The notes below the pieces were generated by a model that saw nothing but the letters and a program-made list of their open reading frames with translations, searched no databases and was not told the DNA's origin. Shown one piece after another: positions 1 through 10,280 of a stretch of 64,000 bases of DNA; position 1 is the first letter of the stretch; each line of letters begins with the position of its first letter. A program made the position numbers and the translations under genes. Source of the DNA: Lentzea albida (GTDB taxonomy: Bacteria; Actinomycetota; Actinomycetes; Mycobacteriales; Pseudonocardiaceae); NCBI RefSeq assembly GCF_900111005.1, contig NZ_FOFV01000006.1:186001-250000 (forward strand), read 5' to 3'.

Positions 1-1889
1 TGGACGTACGGCGTCTGCTCCGCCGACATCGGCACCTGGAACCGCTGCGTCAGGAAGGTCGCGATGTCGTGGAACACGGGCGCGGCCGACTGGGCGCCGG
101 ACGGCGCGTCGAGCATGATGCCGACGACGTAGCGCGGGTTGTCGGCCGGGAGGATGCCGGCGAACGTCGTCCAGTACTCGGACTGGGAGTAGCACTTGCA
201 GTTCTGGTCGATCTGCTGCGCCGTGCCGGTCTTGCCCGCGATCTGGTAGCCGGGGACGGCGGCGGGCTTGCCGGTGCCGTTCTGGTTCGCGTCGCGCGGG
301 TCGGACTGGGTGACCGAGCGGAACATCTCGCGCACGGTCTTGGCCGTCTCCTTGGACACCACCTGAACGCCCTCGGGCCGCTGCTTCTCCGAGCGCGCGC
401 CCTCCTCGCCGATCTCGGCGCGGACCAGCCGCGGCGGGATGCGCAGGCCGTCGTTCGCGATGGCCTGGTACATGCCGGTCATCTGCAGCAACGTCATCGA
501 GAGGCCCTGGCCGATCGGCAGGTTGCCGAACGTCGAGCCGGACCACTGGTTGAGCGGCGGCACCAGACCCGACTCCTCGGCGGGCACACCGGAGCCGGTG
601 CGGCGGCCGAGGCCGAACTTCTGCAGCATCTCGGCGTAGCGCTCGGGACCGACCTGCTGGGCGGCCTCCAGCGTGCCGACGTTGGAGGACTTGGCGAACA
701 CGCCGGTGAACGACATCGGCACGGTGCCGTGGTTCCACGCGTCCTTGATGACCCGGTCCGCGACCTTGATCGACCCCGGCACCTGCAGCACGTCGTCCGG
801 CTTGAACAGGCCGTACTCGACGGCGGCCGCGGCCGTGACGATCTTGTTCACGGAGCCGGGCTCGAAGCTGTACGCGACCGCGGTGTTGCGCTTCTGGTCC
901 TCGGAGGCCTTGCCGAAGTCCGTCGGGTCGTACGTCTTGTCGTTGGCCATCGCGACGATCTCGCCGGTGCGGCTGTCCAGCACGACGGCGGAACCGTTCT
1001 TGGCGCCGGTCTTCTTCGTGTAGTCGCTGATGATCTTCTGGACCGCGTACTGCGTGTCGATGTCGATCGTCAGCTCGAGGCTCTTGCCCGGCTGCGGCTT
1101 CACGAGCTCGCGCTCGGTGTTCGGGATGACGAGGGTGTCGTCGCCCGACATCGTGTCGACCACCCGCCGGCCCGTGCGGCCCGCGAGCACGTTGTCCTGG
1201 GCGTTCTCCAGCCCGAGGATGCCCTGCACGGTCGGCGGCTTCTCGTCCTGGCGCCAGTTCGCCGCGCCGATGATGTTCGACGCCAGCTCGCCGTTGGGGT
1301 AGATGCGCTTGGAGCGGTACTCCGAGCCGATCTCCGTCGGGAACTTCTCGACGATCTTCGCGGCCTTGGCCGGCTCGGCCTCGTTCACGAGGACCTCGTA
1401 CGAGATGTCCTTGACCAGCTGCTGGTAGATCGTCTCCTCGTCGGTCTTCTCCCCGTTGACCTCGGGGCCGAGCGTCGACGACATGAACTTGGCGATCTCG
1501 CGCGCGTGCTCGTCGTAGGTGCCCGGGTACTTCTTCGCGTCCTTCGCGTGGGCTTCGTCCCACGTCTTACGCGCGCGCTGCGGAAGGATGTAGAGCGCGC
1601 GCACCTCGATCGAGAACGCGAGCTGGTTGCCGTTGCGGTCGAGGATCGAGCCGCGCTCGGCGGGGATGTCGATGGGCGTCGTGCGCTGCTTCTGCGCCTG
1701 CTCCGACAGCTCCTGCGCCTGGATGCCCTGCACCTGCACGAGCTTGACGCCCGCGATCACGAGCGCGCCGATCAGCAGGACGCGGCCGACGCCGATGCGC
1801 AGCCTGCTGTTGCCTCCCAGACGCGCGGCCGGTGCGGGCCCGCGCACCGACAACGGGCGGCGCGGGCCCCTTCCCTGCGGACCCGGCAT
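1..1889 (-). CDS. ftsI: Penicillin-binding protein FtsI/PBP2-type transpeptidase (3' end outside window)
   Basis: Septal peptidoglycan transpeptidase, membrane-anchored, acting in the divisome. Read on the minus strand from an ATG at 1889; 629 codons are visible and the frame is still open at base 1, so the C-terminus is missing. A single N-terminal membrane segment (about residues 32-52, rich in V/L/I/G) is followed by a PBP dimerisation region and then the three penicillin-binding motifs: SVNK (SxxK, near 845), SSN (SxN, near 700) and KTGTA (KTG, near 225). The start overlaps the stop of the upstream ftsL-like gene (TGATG), implying translational coupling. The order mraZ-rsmH-ftsL-ftsI is the standard start of the dcw cluster. 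Confidence 0.95.
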   Translation of the reverse strand, partial: MPGPQGRGPRRPLSVRGPAPAARLGGNSRLRIGVGRVLLIGALVIAGVKLVQVQGIQAQELSEQAQKQRTTPIDIPAERGSILDRNGNQLAFSIEVRALYILPQRARKTWDEAHAKDAKKYPGTYDEHAREIAKFMSSTLGPEVNGEKTDEETIYQQLVKDISYEVLVNEAEPAKAAKIVEKFPTEIGSEYRSKRIYPNGELASNIIGAANWRQDEKPPTVQGILGLENAQDNVLAGRTGRRVVDTMSGDDTLVIPNTERELVKPQPGKSLELTIDIDTQYAVQKIISDYTKKTGAKNGSAVVLDSRTGEIVAMANDKTYDPTDFGKASEDQKRNTAVAYSFEPGSVNKIVTAAAAVEYGLFKPDDVLQVPGSIKVADRVIKDAWNHGTVPMSFTGVFAKSSNVGTLEAAQQVGPERYAEMLQKFGLGRRTGSGVPAEESGLVPPLNQWSGSTFGNLPIGQGLSMTLLQMTGMYQAIANDGLRIPPRLVRAEIGEEGARSEKQRPEGVQVVSKETAKTVREMFRSVTQSDPRDANQNGTGKPAAVPGYQIAGKTGTAQQIDQNCKCYSQSEYWTTFAGILPADNPRYVVGIMLDAPSGAQSAAPVFHDIATFLTQRFQVPMSAEQTPYV

Positions 1890-2500
1890 CAGCCACCCGC
1901 CGGAGGGGTCTGACCGGCCGGGGGCTGCTGACCGGCGGGCGGCTGCTGGCCGTCCGGCGGGGTCTGGCCCGCGGGCGGCGCGGGAGTCTCGGATGACGGA
2001 GGAGGCGGAGGCGTCGACTTGGTCGGCGCGCTCGGCTTGCCGAACTCCTCGATCGTGCCGTCCGGGTTCTGCCGCAGCCGTGCCGGGTTCGACGGCTGGA
2101 CCAGGCCCATCTCCCCCGCGCGGCGCGCGAGGTCGGTCGGCGACTCGAGCAACGCCACCTCGCGGCGCAGTTGCTCCATCTGCAGCGTCAGCTTTTCGGC
2201 CTCGGCGCGCGCCTCCTGCAGCCGGTAGGTGTCGGCGGCGGCCTGGGTGGAGAAGTACATGATCCCGGCGACGCCCGCGCCCAGCACGAGCATCACGAGC
2301 ACGACGAACGGGGCCTTGGAGACGACCTTCTGCTGCGGGCTCGCGGAGCCGCCGCGCAGGTTCGACGCGCGCTGGGCCCGCCGGGCGTAGGCGCGCTCGG
2401 CCCCGGCGGTCCGCCGCCGGGCCCTGTCCTTCTCCTCGGCCTTCTTCTTCGTGGAGCCGTCGCGGGGCGACGGCCCGCCGACCCGTGCGGGTGCCGTCAT
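1889..2500 (-). CDS. ftsL: FtsL-like divisome protein
   Basis: 203-residue bitopic membrane protein between rsmH and ftsI, the position of ftsL in actinomycetes. Sequence: a charged Lys/Arg/Glu-rich cytoplasmic tail (about 1-60), one hydrophobic helix around 65-85 ([20 protein letters not shown]), then a heptad-like coiled coil (about 88-120, with [20 protein letters not shown]) and a Pro/Thr/Gln-rich extracytoplasmic tail built of repeated PPAGQ-like units. FtsL proteins are poorly conserved in sequence, so the call rests on topology and context. Its ATG overlaps the rsmH stop (ATGA) and its stop overlaps the ftsI start. The low-complexity tail (about 150-203) is longer than in model FtsL proteins. 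Confidence 0.85.
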   Translation of the reverse strand: MTAPARVGGPSPRDGSTKKKAEEKDRARRRTAGAERAYARRAQRASNLRGGSASPQQKVVSKAPFVVLVMLVLGAGVAGIMYFSTQAAADTYRLQEARAEAEKLTLQMEQLRREVALLESPTDLARRAGEMGLVQPSNPARLRQNPDGTIEEFGKPSAPTKSTPPPPPSSETPAPPAGQTPPDGQQPPAGQQPPAGQTPPAGG

Positions 2501-3450
2501 CTCGGGTCTCCGATCCGCTCCGCCGCCCGCAGGCGCACCGGCGCCGCACGCGGGTTGTCCTCGATCTCCTGCTCGTTCGCGAGTTCGGCGCCCTTGGTGA
2601 GCAGCTTGATCTCGGGCCCGTGGCCCGGCAGCTCGACCGGCAGGCCCGGCGGGGTCTTCGACTTCGCGAGCTCCGCGAACGCCTGCTTCACCATCCGGTC
2701 CTCGAGGGACTGGTAGGACTCCACGACGATCCGGCCGCCCACGCCCAGCACGCCGAGCGCCGCGGGCAGTGCGAGCCGCAACGACTCCAGCTCGCCGTTG
2801 ACCTCGATCCGCAGCGCCTGGAACGTGCGCTTCGCCGGGTGCCCGCCGGTGCGCCGCGAAGCCGCGGGCACGACGGCGTAGAGCAGCTCGACGAGCCGGC
2901 CGGAGTTCGTGAACGGCTCCTTCTCGCGCTCCTTGAGCACCGCGGAGGCGATCTTGCCCGCGAACCGCTCCTCGCCGTAGGTCGAGAGGATCCGCGCGAG
3001 GTCGCCGTGCGAGTACGTGTTGAGCACGTCCGCCGCCGTCATGCCGCTGCCCTTGGACATCCGCATGTCGAGCGGGGCGTCCTTCGAGTACGCGAACCCG
3101 CGCTCCTCCTCGTCCAGCTGCAACGAGGACACGCCGAGGTCCATCAGCACACCGTCCACACGGGAGTACCCGAGGTCCTCCACGGCCTCGTCGATGTGGT
3201 CGTACGTGACGTTGACGAGGTGGACCCGGTCACCGTGGCGCGCCAGGCGCTCGCCGGCCATCTCGATGGCCTGCGGGTCGCGGTCGAGCCCGATGAGGGT
3301 GAGTTCGGGGTGCGCGCTCAGCAGCGCGTCGGAGTGGCCGCCCATGCCGAGGGTCGTGTCGACAACGATGGCAGGCTTGCCGTGCAGCGCCGGAGCGAAG
3401 AGTTCCAGGACGCGGTCCAGCAGCACCGGAACGTGCCGCGGCTGATCCAT
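2497..3450 (-). CDS. rsmH: 16S rRNA (cytosine1402-N4)-methyltransferase RsmH (MraW)
   Basis: SAM-dependent methylation of C1402 in 16S rRNA. The 317-residue product begins [14 protein letters not shown], typical of the family, and shows the SAM-binding [14 protein letters not shown] and the conserved [19 protein letters not shown] block. The start at 3450 was chosen because it matches family length and has a purine-rich stretch (AGAGGG) just upstream; a longer in-frame reading to 3567 has no family support. It follows mraZ by 168 bp and overlaps ftsL by 4 bp. Confidence 0.95.
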   Translation of the reverse strand: MDQPRHVPVLLDRVLELFAPALHGKPAIVVDTTLGMGGHSDALLSAHPELTLIGLDRDPQAIEMAGERLARHGDRVHLVNVTYDHIDEAVEDLGYSRVDGVLMDLGVSSLQLDEEERGFAYSKDAPLDMRMSKGSGMTAADVLNTYSHGDLARILSTYGEERFAGKIASAVLKEREKEPFTNSGRLVELLYAVVPAASRRTGGHPAKRTFQALRIEVNGELESLRLALPAALGVLGVGGRIVVESYQSLEDRMVKQAFAELAKSKTPPGLPVELPGHGPEIKLLTKGAELANEQEIEDNPRAAPVRLRAAERIGDPR

Positions 3451-3618
3451 CGTCCCTCTACTCCCCTTAATGCGCGTTTCGGGTGACGTCAGGTCCCCGC
3501 CCGCCCGGCGGACCTGGCGCCGGGGAAGGTGCGCCAGGGCCGATAGTCGAGCGGACCGAGGCCTCACGGCACCCGAATCGCGTGTGGAACATCCGGCCTG
3601 TTGCTCGGCTGACCGCCA

Positions 3619-4050
3619 TCAGAAGACGCCCGGTATGACCTCCTCGCGAGCCGTGGCGTAGCCGTCCTCGTGCTCTTCGAGATAGGTCTGCCAGGCCGCC
3701 GCGTCCCAGATCTCCATCCTGGTGAACGCGCCGACGACCACGCACTCCTTGGTCAGCCCGGCATACCGGCGCAGTTCCGGTGCGATCAGAACGCGGCCCT
3801 GACCGTCCGGACGCTGCTCGTCCGTACCTGCGAACAGATACCGCTGGTAGGCGCGTACGGCGTCGTTGGTGAACGGCGCCTCGGCGACCTTCCTCGCCAT
3901 CTGCTCGAACTCGGCCCGGGGGAACACGTACAGGCAGTGGTCCTGGCCCTTGGTGACCATGAGACCTCCCGCCAGTTCGTCCCGGAACTTCGCAGGCAGT
4001 GTCAGCCGACCTTTGTCGTCCAGGCGCGGGTAGTGCGTGCCGAGGAACAT
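3619..4050 (-). CDS. mraZ: Transcriptional regulator MraZ
   Basis: 143-residue SpoVT/AbrB-like DNA-binding protein, first gene of the division cluster. It has the two MraZ repeats: [19 protein letters not shown] near the N-terminus and [16 protein letters not shown] around residue 90. The family forms a ring-shaped oligomer that binds TGGGN repeats in its own promoter. The ATG at 4050 is preceded at 9 nt by GGGAGGTG, a strong ribosome-binding site. Just upstream is a promoter overlapping four TGGNG boxes, so autoregulation is very likely. Confidence 0.95.
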   Translation of the reverse strand: MFLGTHYPRLDDKGRLTLPAKFRDELAGGLMVTKGQDHCLYVFPRAEFEQMARKVAEAPFTNDAVRAYQRYLFAGTDEQRPDGQGRVLIAPELRRYAGLTKECVVVGAFTRMEIWDAAAWQTYLEEHEDGYATAREEVIPGVF

Positions 4051-4104
4051 TCGGCATACACCTCCCTTGCCGGGCGACGAGACCGGCAGTGGAGCCCCCG
4101 TCTG

Positions 4105-4139
4105 CCCCACCGGCCGCCACAGTACCCCACTTTTCACCA
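4105..4139 (-). promoter_or_regulatory. MraZ operator: four TGGNG boxes at exact 10-bp spacing
   Basis: On the minus strand the boxes read TGGTG (4135-4139), TGGGG (4125-4129), TGGCG (4115-4119) and TGGGG (4105-4109), each preceded by G and separated by 5 nt. Known MraZ sites are TGGGN repeats with 5-nt spacers, one per protomer. The array covers the -10 region and spacer of the promoter below. Confidence 0.85.
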
Positions 4140-4146
4140 CAGTCAA
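4119..4146 (-). promoter_or_regulatory. mraZ operon promoter
   Basis: Minus-strand TTGACT (4141-4146), a 16-bp spacer, then TACTGT (4119-4124). Transcription should start near 4110 and read mraZ-rsmH-ftsL-ftsI. The MraZ boxes overlap spacer and -10, consistent with repression by steric block. Confidence 0.7.
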
Positions 4147-4697
4147 CGTTGAAACGGTCTTTTGCACAGCATGTCGCAACCCATTTGTGCAGGTAGAAGG
4201 CGTGGGGCGCCGTGGGGGGACGGTGGGGGAACTCGTGCGGCACCACCTTCGCGGGTGAGGGTTCAGCCGCCGATTAGCACTCGAACGGCCTAGAAAATTC
4301 CGCGAAAACAGGGCGTGGCGGCGAGGTGGTGGGGGAAGGTGGAACTCCGTGGGGCGAACCCGGTTGGGGCCCGCGGGTGCAGGGCACTCACCAGGGGCAG
4401 GGCCGACGCGAGCGGAGGCGGATGGCATGGGTGTCCGCAGACCGCGGGCCGGGACCGTCGGTGCCGCCCGCTACCGTTATGACGAAATGGTCACGGTGGT
4501 CCATGCGCGCCTGCACGCGCCCGGCCCGGCCGCAGGACGCCACACGGTCCCGCGGTCCCGTCGCGGTGCGCGGCGTCGTGCGTCCGCCACGTCCGCGGAA
4601 CTGGTTCACACTGCAGGTAACGGCACTTAGCCGTGGTTTGACACACTGCGTGAAACGCTCACACGTCCGTGTTCCGGACACGGCTGCTGGAGGTTTA
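4147..4697. other. Gene-free region between divergent mraZ and moxR
   Basis: About 550 bp. The mraZ-proximal part is G-rich on the plus strand. Near moxR a TTGACA (4638-4643) could be a -35 element but no good -10 lies at the right distance; a short inverted repeat CCGTGT/ACACGG lies just before the moxR ribosome-binding site GGAGG (4689-4693). No convincing coding frame is seen. Confidence 0.4.
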
Positions 4698-5750
<1,053 letters not shown>

Positions 5751-5751
5751 G

Positions 5752-7017
5752 ATGCGCACCGCACTCTCCGGTCTGACCACACGCGGAAGATGCTTGCTGG
5801 CCGCGGGGTTCGCCGCCGGAGTGTGCGCCGCCGTGCTGAACGAGCGCGACTTGCTGAGGGTCGCGGCCTTCGTGATCGCGCTCCCACTGCTGGCCGCGTG
5901 GCTCGCGACGCGGGCGCGGGTGGGTCTGCGCGCCTCCCGCTACCTCGCGCCGAGCCGGGTGCCGGTCGGTGCCGCGTCCGAGGTGAAGCTCGAGCTGCGC
6001 AGCACGGGCCGGCTGCCCACGGGCGGGCTCATGCTGGAGGACACGGTCCCGTACGCGCTGGGCGCGCGGCCGCGGTTCCTGGTGGAGCGGCTGCCCCGCA
6101 ACACGCCGACGGCGCTGCGCTACCCGCTCAAGCCGGTGATGCGCGGTGTCCAGCAGGTCGGCCCGCTGATGGCGCGGATCACCGACCCGTTCGGGCTGGC
6201 CGAGTTCGACCGCGAGCTCGCGGGCCGGTCGCGTCTGGTCGTGGTGCCGCGGGTCGTGCGGCTGGGCGGTCTGCCCGGCGGGTCCGGCATGGGCGCGGGT
6301 GACGACGGCTCGGTGCGGCTGCGGGCGGGCCAGGGCGAGGACGACGCCGTGGTGCGGCCGTACCGCCAGGGCGACGACCTGCGGAAGGTCCACTGGCGGT
6401 CGACCGCCCGGCGCGACGAGCTGATGGTGCGCGTCGAGGAACGCCCGTGGCGCGGCGGCACGACGGTGCTGCTCGACCACCGGGTGCACGCGCACCGCGG
6501 CAGCGGGCCCACGGCGTCACTGGAGTGGGCCATCTCGTTCGCGGCGTCGATCTGCCTGCACCTGCACCACTTCGGCCACCAGGTCCGCCTGGTCGCCGAG
6601 GACGGGCGGGTGCTCGCCGGCGGGTCGTCCGACGGCGGGCACAGCGACCACGTGGTGCTGGACGCGCTCGCCGCGTTGCAGGGCTCGCACCGGCGTGAGC
6701 TGAGCGGCGGGACCGACCCCGGCGCGGGCCAGGAGGTCATCGCGGTGCTCGGCGGTCTCTCGCCGGCGTCGGCGGAGGAGCTCGTCCGGTACCGGCCGCG
6801 CGGAACGCGCAGCCTGGCCGTGTTGCTGGACGTGAACGCGTGGGCGGGCGGCACCGACTCCCCCGCGCCCGAGCCCGAGGACGCCCGGCGGCTGCTGACA
6901 GGCGCGGGCTGGGGCGTGGCGATCGCGAAGCCGGCGGCGTCGATGCAGCAGGTGTGGCAGGAGTTGTGCGCCTCGGCAGGGTCCCGGGGTCCGTCGTTCC
7001 GCTCGGAGGTGGGCTGA
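5752..7017 (+). CDS. DUF58 domain membrane protein
   Basis: 421-residue protein with two closely spaced N-terminal hydrophobic segments (about 12-55) and a soluble region carrying the DUF58 signature DDLRKVHWRSTARRDELMVR around residue 205. DUF58 proteins are VWA-like partners of MoxR ATPases; their exact biochemical role is not established. Starts one base after the moxR stop and ends one base before the transglutaminase start, so the three genes are one transcription unit. Confidence 0.9.
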   Translation: MRTALSGLTTRGRCLLAAGFAAGVCAAVLNERDLLRVAAFVIALPLLAAWLATRARVGLRASRYLAPSRVPVGAASEVKLELRSTGRLPTGGLMLEDTVPYALGARPRFLVERLPRNTPTALRYPLKPVMRGVQQVGPLMARITDPFGLAEFDRELAGRSRLVVVPRVVRLGGLPGGSGMGAGDDGSVRLRAGQGEDDAVVRPYRQGDDLRKVHWRSTARRDELMVRVEERPWRGGTTVLLDHRVHAHRGSGPTASLEWAISFAASICLHLHHFGHQVRLVAEDGRVLAGGSSDGGHSDHVVLDALAALQGSHRRELSGGTDPGAGQEVIAVLGGLSPASAEELVRYRPRGTRSLAVLLDVNAWAGGTDSPAPEPEDARRLLTGAGWGVAIAKPAASMQQVWQELCASAGSRGPSFRSEVG

Positions 7018-7018
7018 C

Positions 7019-9493
7019 ATGGGATCCCGTTCCGCTCCCGCGAAGGGCACCGAGCCCGAGTGGTTCACCTCGGCGACGCCGTGGATCGCCGCGCTGGCGG
7101 TGCTGTGCGCCTCCACCGCCCTGTCCGGCGTGATCGAGGGCGACCTGTGGCTGGTGCGGATCGGCGTGGTGATCGTCGCGATCACCGTGACCGGCGCGTT
7201 CCTGCGGGCGACCCGGCTGACCCCGCCGCTGGTCGCGATCGCGCAGGTGGCGGTGCTGTTGTGCCTGCTCACGGCGTTGCACACGCGGTCGGGCATCTTC
7301 CTGTTCATCCCCGGTCCCGAGGCGCTGGGCGAGCTCGGCGACGTGCTCGCGGAGTCCGTGGCGCAGGTGCAGACCGGGGTTCCGCCGGTGCACGCGTCCC
7401 CGGCGATCCAGGCGCTCGTCGTGCTGGCGATCGGCCTGGTCGCGGTGCTGGTCGACACGCTGGCGGTGGCCGCGGCGGCCCCGGCGGCGTCCGGGCTGGT
7501 GCTGCTGTGCGTCTTCGCGGTGCCCGCGTCGCTGGCCGACGAGATGCTGCCGTGGTGGACGTTCGTCCTGGGCGCGGCGGCGTTCGCGATGCTGCTCGCG
7601 GTCGACGGCCAGCACCGGCACGAGGCGTGGCGCGGCAGGCTCGGCACCGGGTCGGCGAGCGGGTCCGGCGGGTCCGCGAGCTCGGTGGCGGCGATCGCGA
7701 TGGTGATCGCCCTGGTGGTCGGCGCGGGCTTCACGCTCGTCGGCACCGTCGGCAGGCTGCCCGGCAGCGGCGTCGGCGGAGGCGGCAAGGGCGGCATCGG
7801 CCTGTCCGAGATGACGTCGTTGCGCGGCATGCTGAACCGCGGCCGCACCGCCGAGGTGTTCTACGTGCGCGGCATGACGGAGCCGAGCTACATGCGGGCG
7901 TCGACGCTGGCGCAGTACGTGCCGAACAAGGGCTGGGAGCGCGGCAGCCCTCCCGGCGGCCAGCCCGCACGAGGTGAGCTCCCGCCCCAGGCGGGCGACC
8001 GCGGCGAGGGCAAGACCACCCGGATCAACATCGAGCCGCGCGACTGGCGGAGCTTCTGGCTGCCGACCTACGGCGCCGTCCGCCGCATCGACACCCCGGA
8101 CGACGACTACCAGTTCGACCCGAAGAAGGGCGTGATCTACACCCAGCGGGAGCGCGAACCGGAGTCCTACGAGATCGACACGGTGCTGTCGACGCCGACG
8201 AAGCAGGCGTTGCGGCTGGCGCCGACCCAGGCCAACGCGGTCGACCGCGAGTACTACAAGTTCGACGGCGTCGAGCAGGAGGTCGTCGACCTCGCGAAGC
8301 AGATCGTCGAGGGCGCCACCAACGACTTCGACAAGGCGGCGAAGCTCTCCGAGTTCTTCAACAGCCCCACCAGCGACTTCAAGTACGAGCTCAAGACGCA
8401 GGGCGACGTCACCAGGGACGCGCTGACCGACTTCGTGCTCAGGAGCAAGGTCGGCTACTGCGAGCAGTTCGCCTCCGCGATGGCCGTGATGGCGCGCGTG
8501 GTGGGCCTGCCGTCGCGCGTGGCGATCGGCTTCACCGCGGGCGTCAACTCCGCGGACAACGACTACCGCGTGATCAGCACCGACGACGCCCACGCGTGGG
8601 TCGAGATCTTCTTCCCGAACTTCGGCTGGATGACCTTCGACCCGACCCCGATCTCCGACGGCCGCGGCATCCAGCCGCCGTACCTGCGCGAGACCGCGCC
8701 GGGCCAGGAGGAGGTGCCGACCGCCGAGACGACGACGGAGTCGGTGGCGCCCTCCGCGTCCGGTTCGGCCCAGGCGTCCGCCTCCCCCGACGGCGAGGAC
8801 GGCGACCAGGGCCTGCCGCAGGCGAGTGCCGAGACCACGCCGTCGTGGCACCTCTGGGCGTTGGGCGTGGTGCTGCTGCTCGCGGCGCTGCTGTCGATCT
8901 TCCTGGTGCTGGCGCTGCTCGGCGTGGTCGGTGCCGGTCTGCTGGGCGTGTCGTGGGCGCGCAAGCTGCTGATACCGGCCGCGGCCGGGCTGTGGCTGAT
9001 AGGCGTGGGCCTCGCCGCCGCGTTGCTCTCGTGGTGGATCGCGGTGCCGCTCGTGCTCGCCGGAGTGCTGTTCACGCCGATGCTCGTGAGGGCCGTGCGA
9101 CGGCGCAACCACCTGCACGCGGTGACGGCGCTCGGTCCCGGCGCGGCCTCGGCCGCGTGGAGCGAGCTCATGGCGGAGTCGATCGACCGCGGCGCCCCGG
9201 TGCCGCCCGCCGAGACGATCCGGATCGCCGCCCGCCGCCTGGCCCGTGAGCACAACCTGGACGACGCGGGCAAGGCCGGCCTGCGGACGGTCATCGGGGC
9301 GATCGAGCGGTCCTGGTACAGCCCGAACCCGGCCGCCGACCCGGCGTTGCCCGGTGCGCTGGCGGCGGTGCGGCAGTCGTTGCGGCAGAACGCCCCGCTG
9401 TCGTTGCGGGCGAGGCTGTTGCCGAAGTCGGTGCTGAAGCCGGCCCCGGCGCCGGTGGCGGACGCGCCGGACCGGGAGCCGGTCGGGGTGTGA
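7019..9493 (+). CDS. TgpA-like membrane transglutaminase-fold protein
   Basis: 824 residues. About six hydrophobic segments fill the first 250 residues, then an extracytoplasmic transglutaminase core with the Cys motif VGYCEQFASAMAVMARVVGL (Cys at about 481), His in STDDAHAWVEIFF and Asp in MTFDPTP, so the Cys-His-Asp triad is complete. After an acidic Ser/Thr/Ala linker come further hydrophobic helices (about 620-690) and a cytoplasmic DUF4129-like tail. The family is the third member of MoxR-DUF58-TgpA operons; substrates are unknown, presumably envelope proteins or peptidoglycan-linked peptides. Transcription is probably ended by the two hairpins just downstream. Confidence 0.92.
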   Translation: MGSRSAPAKGTEPEWFTSATPWIAALAVLCASTALSGVIEGDLWLVRIGVVIVAITVTGAFLRATRLTPPLVAIAQVAVLLCLLTALHTRSGIFLFIPGPEALGELGDVLAESVAQVQTGVPPVHASPAIQALVVLAIGLVAVLVDTLAVAAAAPAASGLVLLCVFAVPASLADEMLPWWTFVLGAAAFAMLLAVDGQHRHEAWRGRLGTGSASGSGGSASSVAAIAMVIALVVGAGFTLVGTVGRLPGSGVGGGGKGGIGLSEMTSLRGMLNRGRTAEVFYVRGMTEPSYMRASTLAQYVPNKGWERGSPPGGQPARGELPPQAGDRGEGKTTRINIEPRDWRSFWLPTYGAVRRIDTPDDDYQFDPKKGVIYTQREREPESYEIDTVLSTPTKQALRLAPTQANAVDREYYKFDGVEQEVVDLAKQIVEGATNDFDKAAKLSEFFNSPTSDFKYELKTQGDVTRDALTDFVLRSKVGYCEQFASAMAVMARVVGLPSRVAIGFTAGVNSADNDYRVISTDDAHAWVEIFFPNFGWMTFDPTPISDGRGIQPPYLRETAPGQEEVPTAETTTESVAPSASGSAQASASPDGEDGDQGLPQASAETTPSWHLWALGVVLLLAALLSIFLVLALLGVVGAGLLGVSWARKLLIPAAAGLWLIGVGLAAALLSWWIAVPLVLAGVLFTPMLVRAVRRRNHLHAVTALGPGAASAAWSELMAESIDRGAPVPPAETIRIAARRLAREHNLDDAGKAGLRTVIGAIERSWYSPNPAADPALPGALAAVRQSLRQNAPLSLRARLLPKSVLKPAPAPVADAPDREPVGV

Positions 9494-9498
9494 GAAGT

Positions 9499-9522
9499 GC
9501 TCGCCTCCGCCGGGAGGCGAGC
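9499..9522 (+). terminator. Hairpin terminator 1 after transglutaminase gene
   Basis: Perfect 10-bp stem GCTCGCCTCC / GGAGGCGAGC with a 4-nt loop, 6 nt after the stop codon. No U-tract follows, as is common in high-GC actinomycetes. Confidence 0.7.
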
Positions 9523-9525
9523 CAC

Positions 9526-9581
9526 CTGACACGGCGATGGGCCCGCTCCCCAACTGGGGGGCGGGCCCATCGCCGTGTCAG
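9526..9581. terminator. Long bidirectional hairpin between convergent genes
   Basis: 26-bp arms (9526-9551 and 9556-9581) with a single mismatch and a very short loop; the arms begin CTGACACGGCGATGGG and mirror it. It sits between the plus-strand transglutaminase and the minus-strand DUF3040 gene, so it can end transcription from both sides. The stem is unusually long for an intrinsic terminator. Confidence 0.8.
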
Positions 9582-9602
9582 AGCTTCTTCGATCCGAGGG
9601 GC

Positions 9603-9998
9603 TTACTGCTCTTCGTCGAAGCGACGGCGGAAGCGCTCTTCCATCCGTTCGGAGAACGAGCTGCGGCTGCGCGCTGGCTTGCCGTCCTCCTGCGCCCCCT
9701 CGGCCACCTGGTCACCGCGACGCAACGTCGTCAGGGTGATGAGCGCACCGAAGAACATGAGCAGGAAGCCGAAGACGCTCACCACGGGGATGCTGGCGAT
9801 CGAGAGCGCCGGCAGCATCACTCCGGTGATGAGCGCGGCCACGCCGACTACGAACAACACGATGCCTTGTACGCGGCGCCGCTTGGACGGCCGCCGCAAC
9901 TTGGCGCCTCGTACGGTGGATGCGAACTTCGGGTCCTCGGCGTAGAGCGCGCGCTCGATCTGGTCGAGCAGTCGCTGCTCGTGCTCGGAGAGTGGCAT
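9603..9998 (-). CDS. DUF3040 membrane protein
   Basis: 131 residues. The N-terminal PLSEHEQRLLDQIERALYAE is the DUF3040 hallmark. Two hydrophobic helices (about 46-64 and 68-92) follow, then a charged C-terminal tail rich in Arg/Glu. Actinobacteria-specific family of unknown function, often found near division genes. The ATG at 9998 has GGAGGAA 4 nt upstream; a longer in-frame reading to 10085 lacks a ribosome-binding site. Confidence 0.88.
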   Translation of the reverse strand: MPLSEHEQRLLDQIERALYAEDPKFASTVRGAKLRRPSKRRRVQGIVLFVVGVAALITGVMLPALSIASIPVVSVFGFLLMFFGALITLTTLRRGDQVAEGAQEDGKPARSRSSFSERMEERFRRRFDEEQ

Positions 9999-10280
9999 CG
10001 TTCCTCCTCCGGCACAGCGGTCGCGGGCGCCGGGTGTATTCGGTTTCCGCCGAACCCGGCGGACGACCCACCCTGGGGACGTCACCTTCCAGGATACGAT
10101 CCGCGCGCCCCGGCGACTACCCAGTCGGCGTTCTCATACGGTCTGTTCTGTCACCATCATCCTCCTGGGGCAGTGGTGAGGCCTTCGTGAGGCACCTCCG
10201 AGCCCCTTGTGGCCGTGCGTTCACATGCCGTTCGGCCGTGGTCCTCGCCCGGGAAATCCCGGCTTGCTCGGATCGGTCGC

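Noticed and set aside
69-1913. Long plus-strand open frame opposite ftsI
   Set aside because: Product is Arg/Leu/Val/Asp-rich low complexity with no motif; it is the high-GC antisense shadow of a clear penicillin-binding protein on the minus strand.
9526-9581. Long inverted repeat as a mobile-element end or attachment site
   Set aside because: No transposase or integrase nearby, no target duplication seen; position between convergent stops fits a bidirectional terminator.
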